Positions 1-6,313 of a stretch of DNA of 16,130 bases are shown piece by piece (position 1 is the first letter of the stretch; each line of letters opens with the position of its first letter). A program made the position numbers and the translations under genes. The stretch is taken from assembly GCA_026396535.1 (NCBI GenBank), contig JAPLWP010000077.1, forward strand, positions 1 to 16,130, in the 5' to 3' direction. This stretch comes from Candidatus Magasanikiibacteriota bacterium (GTDB lineage: Bacteria > Patescibacteriota > Patescibacteriia > Magasanikbacterales > GWA2-37-8). A model generated the notes under the pieces. The model did not search any database and was not told where the DNA came from. It was given only the letters and a program-made list of their open reading frames with translations.

Positions 1-1672
1 GATGTTTTTCACTATCGCCAATTCTCAAAATAAAACTGCTTGGCGCGGCGATTAAAGCGCTTATTTTAATATGAAAACTCAAATTACTTCCCGATAATCC
101 TGCAACATTATTGCCGTTGGCAAAAAGTTCTATTTGATGGCTGCCCGCAAAAAATCTCACTTTATCCAAACTTAATTTTTCAAAATCTGGCACAGTATTT
201 TCTGGTGGATTATATTCATCGTTGTCGCTGATACTAGTACATCCAGGATCAGCTGGATAATCTATTTTGCCATCACCATCATTATCACTACCATCACTAC
301 AAGCAGGCTTGGTGCCTGGTTCGGTAGTGGTCGGAATTTTTATTTCACAATTAACATCATTTACACACGCAGTGTCAGCACAATCAGTTTTTCCATTTCC
401 GTCATCATCAATATTATTATCACAAATCTCTACCTTTGGCTTTACCTTGCAATCAGCAAATAATGCGCACGCCGTATCAGCACAATCTACTTTTCCATTG
501 GCATCATCATCAATATTATTATCACAAATTTCTACTTTTGGGGGTTTACAAACAATATCATTAAAACATCCCGGATCCAGACAATCTATTTTGCCATCAT
601 TATTATCATCAATATTATTGTCACAAATTTCTGATACCACTTTGGTTAATTTGCCAGAAACAAAAACACCTGGACTATAATTTCCAGATTGATCATAAGA
701 AAAAACTGTATAATAATAAGTGTTATTCGCTACTACACTACTATCATTATAGGATTGTCCTGTGCCATCATATATCGAAGTAGCACCACTATCATTTGGC
801 ACACTAGCATGCACACCTAATTTTCGCAGCACCTTTACTCCTGCAAAATCTGGAGCAAAAGACAAGGAGGGGTTCGTCCAACTTAATGTCAGATAGCTAG
901 TGCCCGTAGCAACGCTCAAATTTGAAACATCGGGAGGCGCCACCAAATCTTTGGTGGTTTTAAAATTAAGAACGCTAGAATTACTACTATTTAGTGCAAC
1001 ATCGGTAGCAATAATCTGAAAAAAATAAGTGGTGCTGGGAGACAGACCTAGCAAAGTAATTTCATGGTTAATACCAGCACTACCACCTTCAGAAGAATTA
1101 CTCCCTAGCCCAGCAGTCACACCATAATTCATTTGAGCAGTAGAATTTTCGTTGGTGATAAAAGTAATTACCGCCGAAGTCTGGCTAGGATTTACCGAGA
1201 TGTTAGAAATTACCGGCGGGGTCACATCTATCTGAGGCCCGGTATTGGTTTGAAAACTTCCATTATATACAGTCGCCTGCGCCGCATTATCTATTACAGT
1301 GATTTTATAATAATAAATAGTACTACTCGCAAGCCCAGACAAACTTACACTATAAGTTCCGTTTATAGCTCCGGTCTGTCCATAAGAATTGGTAACGCCA
1401 TAAACAAAAGCCACACTACTAATGGAATGATCATCGCTAGCTGTCCATGTCACGACTGCTGAATTATAAGTAACCGTACTACTTACAGCGCTTATAGCAG
1501 GAGGATTGTCAGTAGGTGGATTACAATTACCAACACACCCACTACCACCAGGCACTGTAATCTGCACATTCACCGAAGAAGTACTGGCAGCTAAAACTTT
1601 TCCTATTCCAAAAAATACCCCGCCACAAGATAGGATCAATAACAAAAATAAGATTTTTTTATACCATCTCAT
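1..1672 (-). CDS. Secreted fibronectin-III protein with Asp-rich Cys repeats (partial, runs off left edge)
   Basis: The frame stays open from an ATG at 1672 to the first base of the window (557 codons, no stop), so only the N-terminal part is visible. Residues 1-29 form a signal peptide (MRWYKK followed by a hydrophobic core ending near VLA-A). Three fibronectin type III-like beta domains follow at about 58-141, 145-232 and 238-340, each with S-A-V-V-T/I-T-x-W/F type strands and a T-x-Y-Y/F-x-K/Q-I-x-V/A strand. From about 348 to 486 there are four Asp-rich repeats, the first three starting E-I-C-D-N-N-I-D-D and ending with D-C-x-D-x-x-C, like the calcium- or metal-binding repeats of thrombospondin-3/MopE-like proteins. 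A further beta-rich region begins at about 500. The start overlaps the end of the upstream gene by 14 nt, so translation is probably coupled. Likely a surface adhesin or structural protein; ligand unknown. Confidence 0.85.
   Translation of the reverse strand, partial: MRWYKKILFLLLILSCGGVFFGIGKVLAASTSSVNVQITVPGGSGCVGNCNPPTDNPPAISAVSSTVTYNSAVVTWTASDDHSISSVAFVYGVTNSYGQTGAINGTYSVSLSGLASSTIYYYKITVIDNAAQATVYNGSFQTNTGPQIDVTPPVISNISVNPSQTSAVITFITNENSTAQMNYGVTAGLGSNSSEGGSAGINHEITLLGLSPSTTYFFQIIATDVALNSSNSSVLNFKTTKDLVAPPDVSNLSVATGTSYLTLSWTNPSLSFAPDFAGVKVLRKLGVHASVPNDSGATSIYDGTGQSYNDSSVVANNTYYYTVFSYDQSGNYSPGVFVSGKLTKVVSEICDNNIDDNNDGKIDCLDPGCFNDIVCKPPKVEICDNNIDDDANGKVDCADTACALFADCKVKPKVEICDNNIDDDGNGKTDCADTACVNDVNCEIKIPTTTEPGTKPACSDGSDNDGDGKIDYPADPGCTSISDNDEYNPPENTVPDFEKLSLDKVRFFAGSHQIELFANGNNVAGLSGSNLSFHIKISALIAAPSSFILRIGDSEKH
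215..631 (-). repeat. Four Asp-rich coding repeats
   Basis: Four in-frame repeats of about 30-34 codons begin near 631, 532, 430 and 301 (minus strand). The first three share the E-I-C-D-N-N-I-D-D core, then an N/D-G-K-x-D-C-x-D-x-x-C half; the fourth is a diverged C-S-D-G-S-D-N-D-G-D-G-K-I-D unit. The DNA of the first three is also highly similar over the core, which points to tandem duplication. Paired cysteines and D-x-D-x-D-G signatures suggest disulphide-stapled cation-binding loops, by analogy with thrombospondin type 3-like repeats. Confidence 0.8.
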
Positions 1673-2510
1673 TTTTATTTTTCTTAAAGACAAAAAATAT
1701 TACTAATAAAATAAAAATACCAAACACACCCAAAAACCAATAAGGCAAATACCAAAAATTCAAATCTGCATTTAATGTTTGGTGCGTCAGTCCATAGACC
1801 ACTCCTATGTTTGTTCGATACAAACCAGGCAACATAATTTTATCAGAGTCTGATAAAATTATGTTAATATTGCGAGTAGATTGAGCAAACAGGGCGTTGC
1901 CAAGACCGATAGCTCGGGACGATATTTTTTTACCAAAATAAAATAAATTTTCTTCTCCCCCTAAATTTAGACTGACATTTCCAGTATTTCTAACCTGCAT
2001 CTGAGCAGACCATTTTTTATCAAAAAAAATATTTTTGTTTAATGATAATTTTTCTAATTCCAGAGCTTCTTTAGCGGTGCCTGATATTTGTAAATTTAAA
2101 ACTGTCGCCAATTGAGTGCTAAGTGATTGTCCGTTTTTTTCTTGCACTGCCAAACCCAGATAATGAGCACCCGGCGGAGTATTGGCCGGCACATTCACAC
2201 TAAAAATTATACTGGCAGTTTCACCAGGACCAAGATTTATTTCTTCTTTATTAATTTTAAACCAATTTTCTGCCACATCAATATTTTTCCCAAAAATTGA
2301 TCTGCCAACATCATCTTGCTTCATACCTATCACTACCGGATAAAAAGCGCTAATTTGATTTGAATTATTTTTTATTTTTATTTCCCAATCTTTATTATCA
2401 GTGGCGGCTATACTAGCACTAATTTTTAATGGACTAATAGAAAAAGCTTTCGCATCAGAACCTGCTAGCAAAGTGAAGACTAATATTGTTACCAAAAAAA
2501 ACTTTTTCAT
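1659..2510 (-). CDS. DUF916/WxLIP-like membrane-anchored surface protein
   Basis: This 283-residue protein has a signal peptide (1-22, MKKFF plus hydrophobic core), an exported beta-sandwich body and a C-terminal transmembrane helix (about 255-275, Y-W-F-L-G-V-F-G-I-F-I-L-L-V) followed by a Lys-rich cytoplasmic tail. The start F-S-I-S-P-L-K-I, the K-N-N-S repeat-edge strand, and the L-G-P-G-E-T-A-S-I-I-F and V-P-A-N-T-P-P-G-A-H-Y-L-G strands are the layout of the DUF916 domain found in peptidoglycan-facing WxL-interacting proteins of Firmicutes. It sits 1 nt downstream of the secreted beta-protein gene and overlaps the fibronectin-III gene, so it may anchor or scaffold these partners at the cell surface. 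The family assignment is from fold pattern, not a detailed match. A perfect 35-bp palindrome lies within the gene (1831-1865). Confidence 0.8.
   Translation of the reverse strand: MKKFFLVTILVFTLLAGSDAKAFSISPLKISASIAATDNKDWEIKIKNNSNQISAFYPVVIGMKQDDVGRSIFGKNIDVAENWFKINKEEINLGPGETASIIFSVNVPANTPPGAHYLGLAVQEKNGQSLSTQLATVLNLQISGTAKEALELEKLSLNKNIFFDKKWSAQMQVRNTGNVSLNLGGEENLFYFGKKISSRAIGLGNALFAQSTRNINIILSDSDKIMLPGLYRTNIGVVYGLTHQTLNADLNFWYLPYWFLGVFGIFILLVIFFVFKKNKNEMV
1831..1865. repeat. Perfect 35-bp palindrome inside a coding region
   Basis: The 17-bp arm AACATAATTTTATCAGA (1831-1847) is followed by a single G and then its exact reverse complement (1849-1865). It lies within the DUF916-like gene, encoding the segment around I-I-L-S-D-S-D-K-I-M-L. 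It could form a strong hairpin in the mRNA or bind a dimeric protein as DNA; no T-tract follows, so it is not a standard terminator. Confidence 0.9.
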
Positions 2511-2511
2511 A

Positions 2512-3144
2512 TTAATTGGCCGCAGCGGTTAGGACCAAAGTTTGAGAATAGCTTTGAGCAGCTGTATTAGCAGAACGCACCGCTTTGAATGTCAAAGTTG
2601 TAGCATCACCAGATGCGATCGTCACTGAGGAAGCCAATACCAAATTAGCTACTATCGCTGCATCAGTCACGTAAGCGGCATGACTACCACTTACGGCCAG
2701 ACCATATTCTTCTGTACTGCCCACACCATCTACCGCACCATCACCCACAGCTGTCAGAGAGCTACCACTCACCGATGATACGGACAAAGAATAACCGGTT
2801 TCCGAATTGGTATCTATGGTTGCTACCAAGCTACTGATAACCACCACCCCAGCGGCCGGTTGTCCAAAATTTATAGTATTAGAATCTAAATTAAGAGTTA
2901 AAGTACCAATTTCTATTGATTGATAACCTGCTTTAATTTCATAACTAGTACTAGTATTACTTCCTAAAGCCACTTCACCCCCGATACTATCTTGCACATT
3001 ATTACTTGTACTTGTAGATTCAGACCCACCATAATCTAGTGAATCAGCATAAATAAAATAATTAGCAGAAGACATCGCTGCCTGAGCAACACCAGGCAAC
3101 AATAATATCAAAGCGATAACTAATAACGTTTTTGACAAACGCAT
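2512..3144 (-). CDS. Secreted beta-sandwich surface protein
   Basis: A 210-residue protein with a clear signal peptide (MRLSKTLLV, hydrophobic core, cleavage near A-Q-A at about 22). The mature part begins M-S-S-A-N-Y-F-I-Y-A-D and includes S-T-S-Y-E-I-K-A-G-Y-Q-S, a pattern seen in many patescibacterial secreted proteins. The rest is rich in Ser, Thr, Ala and Val with alternating strands, and ends S-Q-T-L-V-L-T-A-A-A-N, like the last strand of WxL or spore-coat-type beta domains. It has no tryptophan, so it lacks literal WxL motifs. The gene is 3 nt after the ligase/TPR gene and 1 nt before the DUF916-like gene, which suggests that the latter is its anchor. Function is inferred as a surface layer or fibre subunit. 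Confidence 0.75.
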   Translation of the reverse strand: MRLSKTLLVIALILLLPGVAQAAMSSANYFIYADSLDYGGSESTSTSNNVQDSIGGEVALGSNTSTSYEIKAGYQSIEIGTLTLNLDSNTINFGQPAAGVVVISSLVATIDTNSETGYSLSVSSVSGSSLTAVGDGAVDGVGSTEEYGLAVSGSHAAYVTDAAIVANLVLASSVTIASGDATTLTFKAVRSANTAAQSYSQTLVLTAAAN

Positions 3145-3147
3145 ACT

Positions 3148-5313
3148 TTATTTTTTCTTTATTTCTATTTTTCCTTCATTTGGAGCTGGCACCACCGCTC
3201 CGGTCAAACTTTGAATTTTTTTCAAAATATCTGGATTGTTTGGATTTAAGTCACGAACTTTATAATAATATTGCAAAGCAGTAGTTTTGTCTCCACGAGT
3301 TTCATACCACAAACCAAGGCTATAAAGAGCGTTGGAATAATTCGGCTGTTTCTGAATCACGGACAACCAATTTTTCTGATCAGAATCTAGATCACCCTGA
3401 GAATTAAGATTGTAAAACAGACGACCGTAATTATATAAAATTTCCGGGTTAGCTTGTTTGTTATTAATTAATTTTTCATAAAGCGTGAGCGCCTGATCAT
3501 TTTTTTGTGTCTGCTCATAGGCATTGGCCAAGCCAACATACGCACCATAATAATCCGCTTTTAAGTCCACTGCCTTTTGATAATTTTTTACAGCATCTTC
3601 CCATTTGGCCTGAGCTGCAAAACTATTTCCCAAACGCCAATAGTGAGCAGGGTTAGTTGGCTCAAGTACTACTACTTGTTGCAAAGTCTTGATAGCCCAA
3701 TCGCGTGCTTCTGGTACTAGAGCCGAAGCGTTCTCATACATGGTAGCTAAATTTTCCCACAGACCGACTGAGGCTGGAGATAAATCAGTGGCCACTTTGG
3801 CTTCATTTACTGCTTTGGCCATAGGACTACTCACAGCTTGCACATCTGGCTTGAATTCCCCACCATACAAACGCACTCCCCACACACTAATCATCACCAA
3901 AGCAGTTATAGCCACTATCAAACCAAAAGAAAAAGACAAACTATATTGAGGAGTTTCTTCCATCACACATTCTACTTTGCTGACAAAATCATGATAATAA
4001 AATGAAAAACCTACTATGCTTAATGCCAAGAACAAAAACCACACCAACCAAATTACTTGATTATAAAATATAAAAAATGAGCTACCACTCAATATCACAA
4101 AAGCAATCACCGATAAGAACGCTTCCAATAATATAGGGTGGGACTGCAAACTATTGCCACCTTTATTTGCCGCCACGCGGATTTTTTTCCAGGCGGTCAA
4201 AGCATGTCCCAAAAATAACAAAATCAAAAATACAAAGATAATAGCCAGAGCCAAACCATACTCAGATACCAACCCAAAAACTGTATTATAAGGCTGAGAA
4301 AAACGCAAAGACCAAGCGACATTATCGCTATTAAAAGCAACATCACGAAACTTGGAAAAATCTACTCCAAAAGAAGCTGGACCACTACCTAACAAAAATT
4401 GTTTCACACCAGAGAGTGCCGTATCGTAAGTCACCGACCAAGACGGCTTCAAACCAAGCGCCACTTCAGTTGGCACATTCATCTGTAATTTTTGAGGCAC
4501 TCCAAATATTATAAAAACGACATTGAGAACTAAAAATGTAAATATCACCGACAGCCAAGGCAATCGCACTTCTTTCAAAAAGTTCACGCCCAACATTAAT
4601 AACAAAACTAAAGACACCAACAATATCCACCATAACACTTTAAAATTCAACATTACCAATACTGCAAAAGCTGACAAACCAATAATAAAATAAATAATGG
4701 TGCGTATCACACTCTGGCCTCTTTTGATCACCTGTCCCAAAGATAAAATCAAAACCATTATAACCCACACTCCGAACAAACTATTTAAACTATCTACAGT
4801 ATTAAGCGCGGGACCAAACCAAGTATCCAAAAAATTAATTTTAAATACTGTTTTGAGAATAAAAAATATTATTGATAAAAATCCGCTCGCCAAAAACATA
4901 TCCATCAATCCTTTCCAAGATTTTTCTGTATGGACAAAATTTACTACCACATAATAGAATAATACTCCAAACAATAGAGAAATATAACTTAGAGCAAAAA
5001 AATCAGATCTGCCAAAAAAACTATCATATACATTACTGGAAAAAACCGTAGATAAAAGCCCGAGTCCCAGAATCAATAACAGAGGTTTGTCTAAAACTGT
5101 TTTATTAAAATTAAATTTTTTAGTTAAAACAAATTTTAATATTAATAAAATTATGTTAATTAATATCAAACCACCAAAGACATACTGTTTTGGTATGATA
5201 TAAGAATTATTTAAATTTTTATCCAGAAAAAGCGGCACCAACAATACATTCAAGGCCAAAAAAATATACGAAATCAAATTTAAAACCTTCGTCAACCGTG
5301 ATTGAATTAACAT
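3148..5313 (-). CDS. O-antigen ligase/polymerase-like membrane protein with C-terminal TPR domain
   Basis: This 721-residue protein has roughly twelve hydrophobic helices between about 10 and 490, with a large loop after the middle helices (around 270-330, F-L-L-G-S-G-P-A-S-F-G-V-D-F) in the position of the periplasmic loop of Wzy/WaaL/PglL-type enzymes. Residues of about 505-705 are tetratricopeptide repeats, with the typical W-x-x-L-x-x-x-Y/F and A-x-x-x-Y-x-x-A/V spacing and N-P-x-x-P-D-I-L ends. Such proteins usually transfer or polymerise lipid-linked glycans outside the membrane, and the TPR would present a protein partner. Being first in an operon with secreted proteins makes protein glycosylation (PglL/PilO-like) a reasonable guess, but no catalytic residue can be fixed by eye. 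An extended -10 promoter lies just upstream; no Shine-Dalgarno is visible. Confidence 0.82.
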   Translation of the reverse strand: MLIQSRLTKVLNLISYIFLALNVLLVPLFLDKNLNNSYIIPKQYVFGGLILINIILLILKFVLTKKFNFNKTVLDKPLLLILGLGLLSTVFSSNVYDSFFGRSDFFALSYISLLFGVLFYYVVVNFVHTEKSWKGLMDMFLASGFLSIIFFILKTVFKINFLDTWFGPALNTVDSLNSLFGVWVIMVLILSLGQVIKRGQSVIRTIIYFIIGLSAFAVLVMLNFKVLWWILLVSLVLLLMLGVNFLKEVRLPWLSVIFTFLVLNVVFIIFGVPQKLQMNVPTEVALGLKPSWSVTYDTALSGVKQFLLGSGPASFGVDFSKFRDVAFNSDNVAWSLRFSQPYNTVFGLVSEYGLALAIIFVFLILLFLGHALTAWKKIRVAANKGGNSLQSHPILLEAFLSVIAFVILSGSSFFIFYNQVIWLVWFLFLALSIVGFSFYYHDFVSKVECVMEETPQYSLSFSFGLIVAITALVMISVWGVRLYGGEFKPDVQAVSSPMAKAVNEAKVATDLSPASVGLWENLATMYENASALVPEARDWAIKTLQQVVVLEPTNPAHYWRLGNSFAAQAKWEDAVKNYQKAVDLKADYYGAYVGLANAYEQTQKNDQALTLYEKLINNKQANPEILYNYGRLFYNLNSQGDLDSDQKNWLSVIQKQPNYSNALYSLGLWYETRGDKTTALQYYYKVRDLNPNNPDILKKIQSLTGAVVPAPNEGKIEIKKK

Positions 5314-5351
5314 AAAAAATAATACTTTTAAAAATATTTTTAGACCTTAAT

Positions 5352-5360
5352 ATTATACCA
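5352..5360 (-). promoter_or_regulatory. Extended -10 promoter of the surface operon
   Basis: On the minus strand TGGTATAAT is a perfect extended -10 element 39 nt upstream of the ATG at 5313. No good -35 is seen at 17 nt, as is common with extended -10 promoters. It would drive the four-gene surface operon. Confidence 0.55.
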
Positions 5361-5380
5361 CATAGAGGTGAACTTTGGTA

Positions 5381-5389
5381 TGTGAATAA
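5381..5389 (-). promoter_or_regulatory. DnaA-box-like 9-mer
   Basis: The minus strand reads TTATTCACA, a full match to the bacterial DnaA box consensus TTATNCACA. Confidence 0.5.
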
Positions 5390-5498
5390 ATAAAAAAATT
5401 AGTTTGTTTTTTGATATATAAACATGATATTTCAAAAATTATTTTTATATCCTGTACTACCCTACTACCATATTTTACTTTCGTCACAAAACTCTAAA

Positions 5499-5514
5499 AG
5501 TTTAACGTGAAACA
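5499..5514 (-). promoter_or_regulatory. parS-like site 1
   Basis: The minus strand reads TGTTTCACGTTAAACT, 14 of 16 matches to the ParB-binding consensus TGTTTCACGTGAAACA. It is part of a 19-bp segment (5498-5516) repeated exactly in inverted orientation at 5768-5786. Confidence 0.6.
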
Positions 5515-5645
5515 TTTTTACCAGCAGATGATTAATAATAGATGCTGCTAGGCACTATATGCCGTTCACCTTATTATGCAACTATTTACTATTTTAATAT
5601 TTAAATCTAATAATTAACTATTTAACACCAACTTAAACAAAAAAG

Positions 5646-5672
5646 TTTTGGTAATACCTGTGAATACCAAAA
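5646..5672. repeat. Inverted repeat, 8-bp arms
   Basis: TTTTGGTA (5646-5653) and TACCAAAA (5665-5672) are exact reverse complements separated by 11 nt. The spacer and right arm hold a DnaA-box near match (minus strand GTATTCACA, 5659-5667). It may be an operator or a hairpin. Confidence 0.5.
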
Positions 5673-5769
5673 ATATCACTAATTTTTAGTAAATAAATAT
5701 CAAGAATCTTATCTCAACTACAGTACAGAACCACAATTAAACTCAATAGAACTTATTTCCTTTACAGAA

Positions 5770-5785
5770 TGTTTCACGTTAAACT
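5770..5785 (+). promoter_or_regulatory. parS-like site 2
   Basis: TGTTTCACGTTAAACT, identical to site 1 but in the opposite orientation; 14 of 16 matches to the ParB-binding consensus. Confidence 0.6.
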
Positions 5786-5846
5786 TATTTACCTAAACTA
5801 TGTAGCTAACCGCTGAAGAAACTAATCTTAGCCTAATTTTTAACAT

Positions 5847-5862
5847 TGTTTCACATAAAACA
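5847..5862 (+). promoter_or_regulatory. parS-like site 3
   Basis: TGTTTCACATAAAACA matches 14 of 16 positions of the parS consensus, with the two mismatches in the central part. It lies 61 bp after site 2 in the same orientation. Confidence 0.55.
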
Positions 5863-5908
5863 AAGTTTAAAATGGCTAAATTGACCATAAAATTGGTTGA
5901 AAACTAAA

Positions 5909-5934
5909 ATTTGTATACACTAGTCTATACAAAT
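5909..5934. repeat. 26-bp near-perfect palindrome
   Basis: Arms ATTTGTATA (5909-5917) and TATACAAAT (5926-5934) are exact reverse complements around CACTAGTC, whose inner ACTAGT is also palindromic; only one C/C position breaks the dyad. This is the shape of an operator for a dimeric protein or a recombinase core, and it lies 28 bp before a DnaA box. Confidence 0.6.
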
Positions 5935-5962
5935 CCACTTTTGGACCGAGTTATCCTCCGTT

Positions 5963-5971
5963 TTATCCACA
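5963..5971 (+). promoter_or_regulatory. Consensus DnaA box
   Basis: TTATCCACA, the perfect high-affinity DnaA box sequence, in a T-rich context. A similar TTATCCTCC lies 12 nt before it. Confidence 0.55.
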
Positions 5972-5978
5972 GATAAAC

Positions 5979-6004
5979 AAAAATAGGGCTTTCACCCTAT
6001 TTTT
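5979..6004 (-). terminator. Intrinsic terminator after tRNA-Ala
   Basis: A 10-bp stem (AAAAATAGGG at 5979-5988 with CCCTATTTTT at 5995-6004) and a 6-nt loop lie about 20 nt beyond the 3' end of tRNA-Ala on the minus strand. The A/T flanks make it symmetrical. Confidence 0.75.
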
Positions 6005-6023
6005 CACTACAAGCGTTTTCCTG

Positions 6024-6096
6024 TGGACCTGAGGGGAATCGAACCCCTTACCTCAGCAATGCGAATGCTGCGCTCTACCAAATGAGCTACAGGCCC
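6024..6096 (-). tRNA. tRNA-Ala (anticodon CGC)
   Basis: A complete 73-nt cloverleaf on the minus strand. Acceptor GGGCCTG pairs with CAGGTCC and contains the G3-U70 pair that is the identity mark of alanine tRNA; D stem GCTC/GAGC; anticodon stem CAGCA/TGCTG with loop TTCGCAT (CGC, reads GCG); T stem AGGGG/CCCCT with loop TTCGATT; discriminator A. The CCA end is not encoded. A TATAAT at 6111-6116 (minus strand) is a likely -10. Confidence 0.95.
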
Positions 6097-6141
6097 CTGC
6101 TTAAGGTACTATTATACATAACTCTACTGACCCTGAAATTG

Positions 6142-6213
6142 TGCCTCCAGCATGAATCGAACACACATTTTGCCCTTAGGACGGGCCTGTTCTATCCATT
6201 GAACTATGGAGGC
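6142..6213 (-). tRNA. tRNA-Arg (anticodon CCT)
   Basis: A 72-nt cloverleaf on the minus strand. Acceptor GCCTCCA/TGGAGGC, D stem GTTC/GAAC, anticodon loop GTCCTAA (CCT, reads AGG), T loop TTCGATT, discriminator A. It is somewhat irregular: position 32 is G, the 27-43 pair is G-A, the T stem GTGTG/CATGC has two G-U pairs and the variable loop has only 4 nt. CCA is not encoded. It probably has its own promoter at 6231-6259. Confidence 0.9.
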
Positions 6214-6230
6214 AGATCAATATTAGGCTT

Positions 6231-6282
6231 ATTCTACAGCACTTTTGGGCTTTTGGCAAGAATAATGACAAAGTATTATAAT
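6231..6282. promoter_or_regulatory. Divergent promoter of tRNA-Arg and rmuC sharing one -35
   Basis: Minus strand: TTGCCA (6259-6254), 17-nt spacer, TAGAAT (6236-6231), which would start transcription close to the tRNA-Arg 5' end at 6213. Plus strand: TTGGCA (6253-6258), 18-nt spacer, TATAAT (6277-6282), 32 nt before the rmuC ATG. The two -35 elements are the two strands of one TTGGCAA sequence. Confidence 0.5.
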
Positions 6283-6313
6283 AATGATAATATACCACCA
6301 CTAAATAAATACT

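Larger units (their letters stand above)
5314..6023. other. Gene-free A/T-rich region, candidate replication origin/centromere region
   Basis: About 700 bp without any credible gene on either strand. It contains three parS-like 16-mers, two consensus DnaA boxes plus one near match, two dyads (5646-5672, 5909-5934) and a terminator at its right end. Apart from these elements it is very A/T-rich, as expected of an unwinding region. The elements are arranged roughly symmetrically: DnaA box (minus), parS-like (minus), parS-like (plus), parS-like (plus), DnaA box (plus). The operon on its left and rmuC on its right point away from it, but most genes farther right do not. No dnaA, dnaN, parA or parB is nearby, so an origin is a hypothesis. 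Confidence 0.5.

Noticed and set aside
363..640. Possible CRISPR-like spaced repeats
   Set aside because: The repeats are in-frame protein repeats with diverged, coding spacers, not a CRISPR array.
267..680. Plus-strand open frame of 137 codons rich in Ser/Leu
   Set aside because: It is the antisense of the Asp-rich repeat region of the minus-strand fibronectin-III gene; its repeats merely mirror that gene.
1133..1706. Plus-strand open frames at 1133-1462 and 1506-1706
   Set aside because: Antisense to the coherent minus-strand fibronectin-III frame; no domain features.
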